This document shows, piece by piece, positions 11,480 through 23,500 of a stretch of DNA of 64,000 nucleotides. The DNA lies in contig OZ012690.1 in the NCBI GenBank assembly GCA_963942565.1, forward strand, positions 37,052,533 through 37,116,532, in the 5' to 3' direction. The position numbers and the translations under genes were made by a program. Within the stretch, counting starts at the first letter, position 1. Every line of letters begins with the position of its first letter. Below the pieces are notes generated by a model. The model did not search any database. It saw only the letters and a program-made list of their open reading frames with translations, and was not told the origin of the DNA. Origin of the DNA: Maea johnstoni (lineage: Eukaryota > Annelida > Polychaeta > Spionida > Magelonidae).

Positions 11480-12410
11480 CAACCATCTTCACTGAATCCA
11501 ATATGGCTTCTGCCAAGCCCCTTTTATTTTACCTCTAAGTTGGGAGAGCAATTAAACAATCACATGACCAATGCAAAAGACAGCCTACCACCTATGATCT
11601 ATAAATAGAAACACTGCATACAGCATCATGTAACATTAGTTAACATACCAATATATAGGTGGCAGCACTGGTCACATTACATAACAATACTAACACTTGT
11701 ATTCACTTAATAATCTCCGACAAAAGGGTAGGGATAGGAAGGGAGTTATAAGGATGTACGACAGGAAGAGAAAGGAAGGGACGACCCAGACTTGGTAGGA
11801 TATATGCTGGATGTTTGACAAAAAAGTAAGGGGGTATAGGGAACACAAAGGAAGCCAAAGGCCCGGGGGTGACGAATGGCCTGCGTTGTAGGGGAGCTCT
11901 CTGTAGGTCCTACCAAGGGAGTTGCTGTTATGGATCCAAAACAAACATACAAACACAATATCCAAAGTGTTCTACATGTAAATTTAATTAAGATTTATTA
12001 TGGAGTAATATGAAAATTTAGGTTTATGTCTGAACTAGCACAATGTTTGCCCACCAACTGTGCCGAAGTTTTAGCTTTTTAAAAAGAAATCTTGAATTTT
12101 CTAGAATCCCCAATGACTAAACATTATAAATCAAGTAATATATTCCATCAAATATGATTGGCTTGGAAGAAAAGGTGACCTGAAAAAAAATGAAATTGAA
12201 CGAAAATCACATTTTAAAACCTCTATCTCAGTAGTCATATGAAGCTATATGAGAAATAATTGCATAGTGTGATTCCTCGGGTATCATTTAGTCTTCGTAG
12301 CAAATATAGGTTTGGCTCAATTTTTTACAGAAACAGTCGGTATCTAAAAATGGTCCGATACACTTTTTTGATTCATGAGTTGAAATATGAGCTCATCTCT
12401 TGAGGTAATA
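11480..12410. other. Intergenic, nothing recognised
   Basis: No supported exon. Two overlapping frames near 11690-11965 are open but lack domain signal and are likely chance. Confidence 0.4.
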
Positions 12411-12575
12411 CAGGGCTCGAAATTAGGGGGTGCCAGGGCCCCCTTGAACTCTCCTGCGGCTCCCTCAAATTTCTGCAGGGAGTCCAAAGATGTACTGTTT
12501 GATATACAGAACACCTTTATAAAGCTTATGAAGATGTAATTCGGCTCCCTGAAAAAATCTTGATTTCGAGCCCTG
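12411..12575. mobile_element. MITE with CAGGGCTCGAAAT ends
   Basis: Terminal inverted repeats CAGGGCTCGAAAT and ATTTCGAGCCCTG flank about 140 bp. The flanks share TAATA immediately outside both ends, a possible target-site duplication. hAT-like by end sequence. Related in end sequence to the element at 5513-5844. Confidence 0.65.
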
Positions 12576-12676
12576 TAATAATAATTAGGGCAGGGACTGG
12601 GTGCCCAAAATTTGCAATTGTAAAATTTGGGTATCCATTTTTTCAAGGGAGATTTCAATATATTCGGATAAGCCAG

Positions 12677-12998
12677 GGCTTCCTGGCCAAATCCATAGGG
12701 GCATCTATTTTGTAGTCACATGACCCATTTCCTGTCATCAACCAGACGTGTAACTCTTTTGGGAAATACAGAGCTGAGGGGTTGAATGGGCTATCTAAGC
12801 ACCGAAGCCAGCTGCATTCTGAGGCGTTTAGATGGCCCATTCAACACCTGGAGCTCTGTATTTCCTACTGTCAGTCTGGTACAGGTTCTATCTCTATAGT
12901 AGAGCCAGTCAGCTGCAGTGAAGTGGTGCTTAGTTGATGACAGGAAATTGGTCATGTGACTAAAAAATGGATGCCACTATGGATTTGACCAGGAAGCC
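12677..12998. mobile_element. MITE with two nested inverted repeats
   Basis: Outer arms of about 66 bp (GGCTTCCTGGCCAAATCCAT ... ATGGATTTGACCAGGAAGCC) enclose a second inverted pair (GGAAATACAGAGCT / AGCTCTGTATTTCC). The whole 322 bp can fold as two concentric hairpins. No ORF. It sits in the upstream region of the plus-strand zinc-finger gene. Confidence 0.75.
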
Positions 12999-13251
12999 AT
13001 TGCTTCACAGAAAATTGCAATTTCCTCTTCAACAGGTACTGGGAATGGATTTGTGAGTGGGCCAATTGACATATACCATATAGCACTACACTTTTAGCCT
13101 AAGTTATCCCAATGGTGCATTTTCCCTTTAAATAACTAAGATTTACATAAGAATGACTACTAGTTTCAAAAGTTCCAATCAACCTATTCGGTTTGAACTC
13201 GATTTGTTTGTATAATGAAAATAAGATATGTAAATGTACTTATCTTTTCAG

Positions 13252-13335
13252 ACTGTCCCTCTGAAGATCTTAGTTTTCAAACAGTCTGTGAGGAGATGAA
13301 AATAAATTCATGGACAGCTTTGCCGAGACTTCATA
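13252..13335 (+). other. 5' UTR part of zinc-finger exon, with abutting uORF
   Basis: The acceptor TATCTTTTCAG ends at 13251, conserved with the paralogue's leader. The leader holds an eight-codon upstream ORF (MDSFAETS) at 13310-13336. Its TAA shares one base with the main ATG (TAATG), an arrangement that suggests termination-reinitiation. A second upstream ATG at 13296 is in another frame and overlaps the coding start. Confidence 0.65.
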
Positions 13336-16242
13336 ATGGAACGGTTCAACTTGAAGAGAGAGGAAGATGAATTACCACAACAGCACACACATCTGCATGT
13401 GACGCAAGATGAGTCTAAACCCAGCACTTCCTTCTTTCCAGCTGATTTCATCAAGGAAAACATGGGATATATCCACCCACAAGAACAGGCAGTGTCAGTC
13501 ACGACTATTACACAGGTCGCCTCTGGTAGTTATAGGATTTTAGAGGTGTCCAACCCCTTGAAACATGAACAGGATACTTCCTCTCATGCAGTTTGTACTG
13601 AGGACAAAGAGGGACCACAAGGCAACACACACCTAGTAGAGAGCAGCTCGGAAAACAATTGTGCAGATTTGCCAGACTCCAAATATCAGCCTGATGTGAA
13701 TTGCCTTAAAAAAGCCATAAAGATCGAAGCAGATATAGGGTATAATGAAAATTCCTCAGGATATCACACAGAAACTGTTGTGTGGTCTGTTGCCTGTAAC
13801 AATCTGAAACATGAAACAGACATCAAACAAGAGGCCGGGGTAAAATCACATTTCGAAATAATGCAGACAAGTGAAAATCAGCAAGCAGTGGAGTTGACCA
13901 ATGAGAATCTCATATCCGGACCAACAAAAAGAATTCGGCCTGATGATAATTGTCTTAAGAAAGCCATAAAGGTGGAGGGAGATTTAGGGGATAATGCAGG
14001 GAGTCAGACAGACCTCCAAAGAAGTGGAACGCAAAATTTGCAGCAAATTGAGGACGTCTGTTTGGAAAGTGATGACTCTGAAACTATGTCTTTACCTGAC
14101 CCAAGTAGCTATGTCACCGCGCAAGATTTCCAACAAAAAGAGTGTTCAATTGTTTTAGAGAGGTGTGTCAGTTTCTCAGTTACACAAGACTCCATTCCTG
14201 GTGCAACTCTTCCACGCATTGAGGCATACAGTGATGAACTGTTTTACGTGTGTAGCGACTGTGGAGTTGGGTTTTCTGTGATCCTTCAACTTCAAAGTCA
14301 CTTGTGGACACATATTGCACATTTTCCTGGCCATCAGAAAGAGCCATGGAAAACCATGTACAGCTACAACTGTGAGGAATGTAATTATATCTTTACTTCT
14401 GTTGGTTTGGAGGATCACCTCATACATGGTCCGCACAAAAGACACAAGACTCAGTCCTTCAAGAAAACTCCTTCCTTCAAGGGATCCTTGATTGACCAGA
14501 AAACAGTACATAAGATGGACAACCCTTGTTTAAAGGGTAACAAGTTTCATGCGTTCAAGGAAGGTGATTCCTCCAAAGAAGCCTTGATGGACCTAGAAGG
14601 ATTACCTAAACTGGATACCCCTAAGGTAGAAGGTAACCGTGTTTGTGTAGGTCTGCTGAGTGGTTGTTTCAGTAATCAGAACCATGAACTTATATTCAAG
14701 TGTACAGAATGCAACCTAGGGTTTGCCCAGCAATATATTCAAGCCCACCTTAGGACCCATGTGGGAAAGTCTCAAACTGTGGGCGACACTGAGCAGTATC
14801 GCTGCGGTCAGTGCGACAACTATTTCTCACTAGAACGACTCAAAATACATCTTTCCTCACCTACGCTCTGCTCAAAGACCAGACTGAGCCCAATAAAATC
14901 GCATCATGCAGGTAGAAAACGAAAGGTGCCTCCCAAAGGACCCAGGCATGAGAAAAGAAGAACATCGATACCTAAGAAACCACAAGAACCAAACCCGGAC
15001 ATACCGTTTTTTAATGACCAACCTCTGTTTGTCCGCCTTTCAAAGAATCCAACATACATGTGTCGTGTTTGTCACTTACGATTGCCCAAGCATGAGCTCC
15101 CTGCCCATGTAGCAACTCACATGAAAGGGTCTCAAGATGTGGCGGTCGTAAACCGTTATTGCTGTGGCTACTGTGGCAAGTATTTTACGCAGAGAAAGCT
15201 TGAAGAGCATTTTTCATCATCATCTGCCAACCGAAGTGCGACTGCGATGAAAAGCAATCAGCAGAAATCTATTGGAGATTCATTCATCATTGACAGGATG
15301 AAGGGTGAGACAACAATGATTGGTGAACGATGCTCAGGTGGTGAAAGAAGTACTCTCACATTCTTGTGTGGTAGCTGTAATGAGGCCTTTCCTGAGAAGT
15401 ACAAGTTGGATTGCCATATTTGTGAGGTAGAAAAAGTAGTGGGGGCAGTAGGTCGACCCGGGGAAATCTTTCAGTGTGAATTTTGCTTTGAGTGCTTTGA
15501 GAGTAAAGGATCGCTAGACATTCATAGGTCAAATCACACAGGCGGCCAGGCCGGCCAGAAGTTCACCTGCGAAGTGTGCAAAAAGCAGTTCACACATGAG
15601 TTTGTCTACTGGGTTCATAAGACAATTCACACCACAGACAACTCCACACCTGAGGAGAAACCAACCTCCAGTAGTAGAGACACTGAAAATGAGCAAACTT
15701 GTGATGTCAAAGTAGGTGAACATTGTATAGTAAACAGTGAAGTTACTGAGTGTTCAGATGCAAAGCCATCAGCTAAAGATAACCAACTAGTCTGCCATGT
15801 GTGTGGTAAGGACTTCATGACCATCCTAGCCTTAGAGTTCCATATGACCTTGCACATTGATATAAAAATCACAAAAATCGAAGTTTGTGATCGATGTAAC
15901 TTTGGTTTCATTGATAAAAAACTCCATGTTAAACACATCTGCTTTAACAGGGAAGATGAGATGTACATATGCGGACACTGCCAAAGGAGATTTCTACAGA
16001 GGGATCTTTTGCGCCATCATTTGTATACACATGCAGTTATAAGGGAAGACCCTATGAATGTACCAAAATCTTCTCAGCCTCCATCCCAGACAAGAGCAAA
16101 GGAAGAAAGTCGTGCTGATCATGGCCCTTCACGTAGTACTGGACTGTATAGTACGAAGAAGAAAAAAACCCAGTGTCGCACATGCTTTTATTTTTTCAAA
16201 ACCACTTCTGATCTAAAACGACATGAACTAACTCACACATGA
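13336..16242 (+). CDS. C2H2 zinc-finger protein, paralogue 2 (968 aa)
   Basis: Single-exon coding frame, closely similar along most of its length to the minus-strand gene at 947-3751 and divergently oriented to it. The N-terminal region carries the same repeated module with L-K-K-A-I-K-I-E, I-K-Q-E and L-K-K-A-I-K-V-E motifs (psi-K-x-E). There is an extra N-terminal stretch of about 100 residues absent from paralogue 1, and the second module copy is shortened. About 13 C2H2-like fingers follow, including a final C-terminal finger (C947/C950 to H967) that paralogue 1 lacks; the finger near residue 501 of paralogue 1 is missing here. The start is set by the spliced leader and the TAATG junction with the upstream ORF. 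A nuclear DNA-binding role is expected from the family; the target is unknown. Confidence 0.93.
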   Translation: MERFNLKREEDELPQQHTHLHVTQDESKPSTSFFPADFIKENMGYIHPQEQAVSVTTITQVASGSYRILEVSNPLKHEQDTSSHAVCTEDKEGPQGNTHLVESSSENNCADLPDSKYQPDVNCLKKAIKIEADIGYNENSSGYHTETVVWSVACNNLKHETDIKQEAGVKSHFEIMQTSENQQAVELTNENLISGPTKRIRPDDNCLKKAIKVEGDLGDNAGSQTDLQRSGTQNLQQIEDVCLESDDSETMSLPDPSSYVTAQDFQQKECSIVLERCVSFSVTQDSIPGATLPRIEAYSDELFYVCSDCGVGFSVILQLQSHLWTHIAHFPGHQKEPWKTMYSYNCEECNYIFTSVGLEDHLIHGPHKRHKTQSFKKTPSFKGSLIDQKTVHKMDNPCLKGNKFHAFKEGDSSKEALMDLEGLPKLDTPKVEGNRVCVGLLSGCFSNQNHELIFKCTECNLGFAQQYIQAHLRTHVGKSQTVGDTEQYRCGQCDNYFSLERLKIHLSSPTLCSKTRLSPIKSHHAGRKRKVPPKGPRHEKRRTSIPKKPQEPNPDIPFFNDQPLFVRLSKNPTYMCRVCHLRLPKHELPAHVATHMKGSQDVAVVNRYCCGYCGKYFTQRKLEEHFSSSSANRSATAMKSNQQKSIGDSFIIDRMKGETTMIGERCSGGERSTLTFLCGSCNEAFPEKYKLDCHICEVEKVVGAVGRPGEIFQCEFCFECFESKGSLDIHRSNHTGGQAGQKFTCEVCKKQFTHEFVYWVHKTIHTTDNSTPEEKPTSSSRDTENEQTCDVKVGEHCIVNSEVTECSDAKPSAKDNQLVCHVCGKDFMTILALEFHMTLHIDIKITKIEVCDRCNFGFIDKKLHVKHICFNREDEMYICGHCQRRFLQRDLLRHHLYTHAVIREDPMNVPKSSQPPSQTRAKEESRADHGPSRSTGLYSTKKKKTQCRTCFYFFKTTSDLKRHELTHT

Positions 16243-16790
16243 TTCATCATATTCTCTCTATGGTCAAAGAATCAGTTTTAAAAGCTCACTTGGATGTTGC
16301 TTTTGGTGTCTCTCTTGTTATAGATGCTACAGGCATAACTTTGAACAGGCTAAAGAATCTACTTATTTCCTGAAAGTGTTGCATTGTGGGACATCTGTCA
16401 GAACCTCACAGATTCATCATAAGAGAGAAAGAAAATAGTATAAAAGCTGTGTAATGATACTCTTCTTAAATGATAAAAGCTACCATAAGGTGATGACGTT
16501 TATGATGATTAAGTGACCTGCCACTGACTCCCTGCTGTCCCTCATATCTGGGTTGGTATATGGCTCATGGCATGTAAGAAAGTTGCTAGTGACTTGGGGT
16601 TTAAAAGCGGTATCCTCCAACAGTTACAACTGACTGGTCTGCATTATGCCTCAATATTGCAGACAACTTGATGATAATTAAAATTCTAATTTCATGAGGA
16701 GAATGAAGATCTATATACTAGTATTTACCTGATATCTCTTAACACAAAAGTGTATTCTAGTTAAAGAAATGATAGCATTTCTAGTTAGTA
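16243..16790 (+). other. 3' flank of zinc-finger gene 2
   Basis: Likely 3' UTR followed by intergenic DNA. No clear AATAAA within a few hundred bases and no other feature seen. Confidence 0.4.
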
Positions 16791-17141
16791 CAGTAGCCAG
16801 CCACCCATTTTTGGGATTCAGGTTAACCCGAGAGCTAGAAAATTTCCGTCGGTATCATGTTTTAGGCCCACACTTGGGGCATACCGCCAGGGTGGATGTA
16901 GACTTCAGAAGTGGTGCACATCTTTTTTATGGGGTCATGTCTTAAACACCCCAACATATGTAAAAAGGCCCCAAAATGGTCAAAATAATAGGTATAGGGG
17001 TAGGAAAGGCACTCTAAAACACTCATAACTCAGCTTAGACCTAACATAGGGATGAGTGTTTGGTATCAAAATGTTGGTATGAAAGAGAAGTATCTTTTGA
17101 AATACTAAACACAGGACTAACTCTATCCCATGATGTAATAA

Positions 17142-19672
17142 AGGTCATTCAAGGTCAAAATGGCTGCCAAATCAAGAATCTGGGATTTTCCTATATTCTA
17201 TAGTTTCTGTGTATAAAGTTCTCAGTTTTTTTGAAGGTATGTATTTCTTTTCTGTAGCCACTTTTTCTGAAGAAATGAATATTGGTGGAGTTGTTGAACA
17301 TTTTAAAAAGTTTGATGACTAGAGTTTTAAGGCCAATTTTGAGCTTTAAGGTACAAAGCAGGGTACAAAGCCCACCGGGAGACCCCAAAAATGGCCTAAA
17401 ATGGTACAAATTTGAAAACCAAAATGATTGTATCTTAGGTTTTACAAGTAGGAAGGGAGAAAATGATGCACCAAAATATCAGGTCTAATTTTCTCTTCAA
17501 TCTGGAAGATAATGGTGAAATAATATTAAAATTAAGGGGTCGTTGAAGGTCAAATAAAGGTCAAAATGTCATTTTTACTCTAAAAAATCTAAATTTTGAT
17601 GAAGAGATTATTATGAAGTAGTTGTGTTTTGTCGTGTTATAATTATCAAACCAAGCTATCACAATAATTGACAGATAGAAAACCTTAAATATGGTCCAGC
17701 AATACATTTTCTACCATTTACTGGTGAAAATGAAGTGGTTTTAAGTCAATATGGAGGTGTGGAATGTGACATTTGGCACTTCCATGCTTTAAGTAAGTGA
17801 ATAAGGACAGGTTGTGAGAAAGTGCTAGTATGGGACCACTGTTTAGGTCATAAAAGTGGTGATCATCAAACATTATAGGCATTGTTTGGTATCAAAATGC
17901 TTGTTGTAAGACAATCTTTCCATTTCATGCAACAGATCTAGGGTAGGGTACTCTGATGTGATGTTAGAGGTCATTCAAGGTCAAACTAACCTTACTTTTA
18001 TGATTTAAGGCATTTTGTCTTTGAATGTTCCATTTGGCTGCTTATTAAAGTCTCATAGAATACATATTTTATCCTGGAAATATGTTTAGGTGAGAAATAT
18101 CTTTAAAAAGGATTCTGAGACATTTTTTGGAGGGATTTCAAGGCAAAGTCTGGACCAATCGGGAATATTAAGGGACCAAAATGACAAAATGCCTGATTAC
18201 GGGTGCACTCAAATATTGAAGTGAAGCAGCAGAAAGTTGGCAAAACAGATCAAGTCATATCTTTTATGGTATGTCAGCATTCATTTTCAATGGGGAGAAT
18301 AAGCCTTTTGACTTGCCTATTGTGTTTGTCATGTAAGATTATGAAGGCAGTGTAAAATATCACTGAGATTTGAGGGAAAATCAAGGTCAAATAAAGGTCA
18401 AAACATCCTTTTTTCTCTAAAATAGTCAAATTTTGATGAAGAAAATTTGATGACGTAGTTATATTTTGTCATTATATAATTTCCAAACCAAGCTATCACA
18501 ATAATTGACAGATGAATAATCTCAAATACGGTCTAGCAATACATTTTCTATCATTTACCAGTGAAAATGAAGTGGTTTTAAGTAAGTATGGACGTGTGGA
18601 ATGTGACATTTGGCTATTCCATGCTCAAAATAAGTGTATAAGGACGGGTTGTGAGAAAGTGTTAGTATGGGACCACTGTTTAGGGCATAAAAGTTGTGAT
18701 CATCAGACATTATAGGCATTGTTTGGTATCGAAATGCTTGTTGTAAGACAATCTTTCCATTTCATGCAATCAACCTAGGTTAGGGTATTCTGTTGTGAAA
18801 TTAGAGGTCACTCAAGGTCAAACTAACCCCAATCTTATGATTTAAGGCATTTTGTCTTTGAATTTTCCATTTGGCAGCTTATTAAAGTCTCCTGGAATAC
18901 ATATTTTAATCCTGGAAATATTTTTAGGTGAGAAATATCTTTAAAAAGGATTCTGAGACATTTTGAAGTCATTTCAAAACAAAGTCTGGACCAATATGGA
19001 TTATCTAGGGACCGAAATGACAAAATGTCTGATTAGGGATGCCCTCAAATGTTCAAATGAAACAGCTGAAAGTAGACAGGACTGATCGAGTCATATCTTA
19101 TGGTACGTCAGCTTTCGTTTTCGAAGGGGAGAATAAGCCTTTTAACTTGTCTATTTTGTTTGTCATGTAAGATTATAAAGGCCGTGTAAAATACTACTGA
19201 GATTTAAGGAAAATATGAAGGTCGAATAAAGGTCAAAAACATGATTCTTTCTCTAAAAAATTTAAATTTTGTTGAAATAGTTGTGTTTTATCATAACATA
19301 ATTTCCAAACCAAGTTACCAAAATAGATATCAGTAATATATTACACTGCCTTATTAATTGACAGAAAAATAACCTCAAATATAGTCCACCAATACCTTTT
19401 CTATCATTTCCTGATGGAAATGAAATAGGTTCAAGTTAATATGGAGGTGTGGAATGTGACATTTGGCTAGTCCATGCTTTAAAATGTGTATAAGGACGGG
19501 TTGTGAGAAAGTGCTAGAATGGGACCTCTGTTTAGGTCATAACAGTTGTGAGCAACAAACATTATAGGCATTGTTTGGTATCAAAATGCTTGTTGTAAGA
19601 CAATCTTTCCACTTCATGCAACCAACCTAGGGCAGGGTATTCTTTTGTGATATTAGAGGTCATTCAAGGTCA
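17142..19672 (+). promoter_or_regulatory. Left-arm array of AGGTCA DR4 and DR5 pairs
   Basis: Seven half-site pairs alternate every 400-435 bp. DR4 (AGGTCAttcaAGGTCA or one-base variants) at 17142, 17968, 18805 and 19657. DR5 (AGGTCAaataaAGGTCA) at 17547 and 18384, and with one mismatch at 19219. In vertebrates DR4 is a TR/LXR-type and DR5 a RAR-type nuclear-receptor arrangement. Binding here is inference only. Confidence 0.45.
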
Positions 19673-20520
19673 AACTAACTCCAAATTCATGATTTAAGGC
19701 ATTTTGTCTTTGAATTTTCCATTTCCAAATTCTCCTGGAATGCATATTTTATCCTGTAAATATTTTAGGTGAGAAATATCTTTAAAAATAATTCTCAGAC
19801 ATGTTTTTGAGTCATTTCAAGACTAAGTCTGGGTCAATCTTGCATATTTAGGAGCCAAATTGAGAAATTTCCTGATTACGGGTGCACCCAAATAAAAGTG
19901 AAGTAGCAGGAAGTTGACACATTCATATCTTATGGAATATCAGCTTTCATTTTCACTCCAGGGGGTAATATTACACTTTTTAACTTGCCTTTTGTGTTTT
20001 TCACATGGAAGTGAAGGCAGTATAATATATTACTGAGATCTATTTTGGTAACTTGGTTTAGAAATTATATAATGACAAAATAGAACTACTTCATCAGAAT
20101 TTGACTATTCTAGAGAAAGAATCATGCTTAATTTTTTCCTTAAATCTCAGTAATATTTCACACTGCCTTTAAAACCTTACATAACAAACGCAATAGGCAA
20201 GTTAAAAGGCTAATTATTCTCCCCATAGAAAATGAAATACATAAGATAGTACTCAAATTATTATGTCAACTTTCTGCTGCTTCACTTAAATAAATGAGTG
20301 TAACCATAATCAGGCATTTTGTCACTTTGGTCCCCAAATATTCCAGACTGGTCAAGACTTCGTCTTGAAATGACTCAAAAAATGTCTCAGAATCCTTTTT
20401 AAAGATATCTCTCACCTAAACATATTTCTAGGATAAAATATGTATTCCAGTAGATTTTAATACGTAGCCAAATGGAAGATTCAAAGACAAAATGCTTTAA
20501 ATAATGAAATTGGGGTTTTT

Positions 20521-23500
20521 TGACCTTGAATGACCTCTAATATCACAACAGAATACCCTACCAACCTGCAATAAACAGATCTTTGCTGCGAAGTAGAAAG
20601 TGCTCTGTTTCACCTTGGTCTTTGCCCTTACATGGCAAACACAAATCAGGCATTCTGTTATTTCGGTGCCTTAAATATTAAAGATTGTCACAGACTTTGT
20701 CTTGAAATAACCTGAAAAAGGCATGCGTTTCTCTTTTAAAAGATAGTTCTCACCTAAAAATATTTGCAGGTTGAAATATGTATTCTAGGAGAAATTGATG
20801 GGCTTATACACAGACAAGTCAAAGACAACATGCCTCATAAACATATATTATAAATGGGGGGTAATTTGACCTTGAATAACCTCTAATATCACAGCAAAAT
20901 ACCCTACCCTAGGTTTGTTGCATGGGATGGAAAATTTGTATTACAACAAGCATTTTGATACCAAACAATGCCTTTAATGCTTTGTGCTCACAACGTTTAT
21001 GACCTAAAAAGTGGTCCCGCATTAGCACTCTCTCACATCTCGACGTTCGGGCGCCAATTCTCTGATTGTGCTGTCTTGACAGCTATACCAATAATTTTAG
21101 CAGCGCGCACACATCTCCAGTAATATCTCTTAGCGGATTAAGTGGACAACGAGTGATCACGTGACCACACAAATAACCCGACAGTGCGTTTATTACACAC
21201 TTCTAAGCATTCTGTTATTATCATCTGTCAGTGGAATGTTGAATCCGTGGCGTCGTTAGTGTTTAGGCGCCCTATATGTTGGTTATAGGCGTGATCTTAT
21301 ACGGAATTTTTCTTGACGAAGTGTTGGGATACACCTATGTTGTTCGGTGATTGCGGCGAGTAGCGATGCGAAGTGATACTATGCGTAGCGGGATCTCTGG
21401 GTAGGAGAATGATCGTCTGGTACTTTTTTTTTTAAATGTACAATGTGTTTTATCACGCTAAAAAAGATATTATCATGATTGTCTGTCAATAAAATGCTGT
21501 AGATAAAATGTTGAATGTTTGGCGTCGCTTGTGTCTTAATCATAAAAAAATGGAGATTACCTGTTCGTTGTTGTTCGGAGTGTCTCGCGACCGCATGTAT
21601 ATAGACTATAGAGCCAGTCCTTCCAGTCGCGTGCGCGTAAAATTTGAATTGGATAGACTGGTGTCAGTTCCTTTGAACTGTTGTGCGCCAACAATTAGGG
21701 GGAGGGGGGCGGCGGGGTAGGCTGTTGCCGTTCAGCTGGGTGGACTCGTGCATGAAGCACACATCATATAATGGGATCATATCTAACTACAACAAAAGCT
21801 CGTTTGTTCAAGTTATCAATAGAGTGTGGTGAGATACAACTGTAACAGCCATTGACATGCGGTCGCGGGCGCCTTTCTCCGCACAACTTCGCGTTTTCCA
21901 TCAAAATATTTCATGCTCAATGCACACTTTTCCTTCTAGAATTGAGTCCTTCTGGATTTTAAACACTTAACATAGGCATGAATTGTCCAGTAGCCTTTCC
22001 CACATCTGCATATTAACTTAAAACTACTTCATTTTCACAGGTAATGGGTGAAAATGGTTTGGTAAAACATATTTGAGGTTACCTATCTGTCTATTATTGT
22101 GGTACCTTGGTTTGGAAATTATGTTATGATAAAACACAACTATTTCAACAAAATTTAAATTTTTTAGAGAAAGAATCATGTTTTTGACCTTTATTCGACC
22201 TTCATATTTTCCTTAAATCTCAGTAGTATTTTACACTGCCTTTATAATCTTACATGACAAACAAAATAGACAAGTTAAAAGGCTTATTCTCCCCTTCGAA
22301 AACGAAAGCTGACGTACCATAAGATATGACTCGATCAGTCATGTCTACTTTCAGCTTTTTCATTTGAACATTTGAGGGCATCCCTAATCAGACATTTTGT
22401 CATTTTGGTCCCTAGATAATCCATATTGGTCCAGACTTTGTTTTGAAATGACTTCAAAAAATATTTCCAGGATTAAAATATGTATTCCAGGAGACTTTAA
22501 TAAGCTGCCAAATGGAAAATTCAAAGACAAAATGCCTTAAGTCATAAGATTGGGGTTAGTTTGACCTTGAGTGACCTCTAATTTCACAACAGAATACCCT
22601 AACCTAGGTTGATTGCATGAAATGGAAAGATTGTCTTACAACAAGCATTTCGATACCAAACAATGCCTATAATGTCTGATGATCACAACTTTTATGCCCT
22701 AAACAGTGGTCCCATACGAACACTTTCTCACAACCCGTCCTTATACACTTATTTTGAGCATGGAATAGCCAAATGTCACATTCCACACGTCCATACTTAC
22801 TTAAAACCACTTCATTTTCACTAGTAAATGATAGAAAATGTATTGCTAGACCGTATTTGAGATTATTCATCTGTCAATTATTGTGATAGCTTGGTTTGGA
22901 AATTATATAATGACAAAATATAACTACTTCATCAAATTTTCTTCATCAAAATTTGACTATTTTAGAGAAAAAAGGATGTTTTGACCTTTATTTGACCTTG
23001 ATTTTCCCTCAAATCTCAGTGATATCTTACACTGCCTTCATAATCTTACATGACAAACACAATAGGCAAGTCAAAAGGCTTATTCTCCCCATTGAAAATG
23101 AATGCTGACATACCATAAAAGATATGACTTGATCTGTTTTGCCAACTTTCTGCTGCTTCACTTCAATATTTGAGTGCATCCGTAATCAGGCATTTTGTCA
23201 TTTTGGTCCCTTAATATTCCCGATTGGTCCAGACTTTGCCTTGAAATCACTCCAAAAAATGTCTCAGAATCCTTTTTAAAGATATTTCTCACCTAAACAT
23301 ATTACCAGGATAAAATATGTATTCTATGAGACTTTAATAAGCAGCCAAATGGAACATTTAAAGACAAAATGCCTTAAATCATAAAAGTAAGGTTAGTTTG
23401 ACCTTGAATGACCTCTAACATCACATCAGAATACCCTACCCTAGATCTGTTGCATGAAATGGAAAGATTGTCCTACAACAAGCATTTTGATACCAAACAA

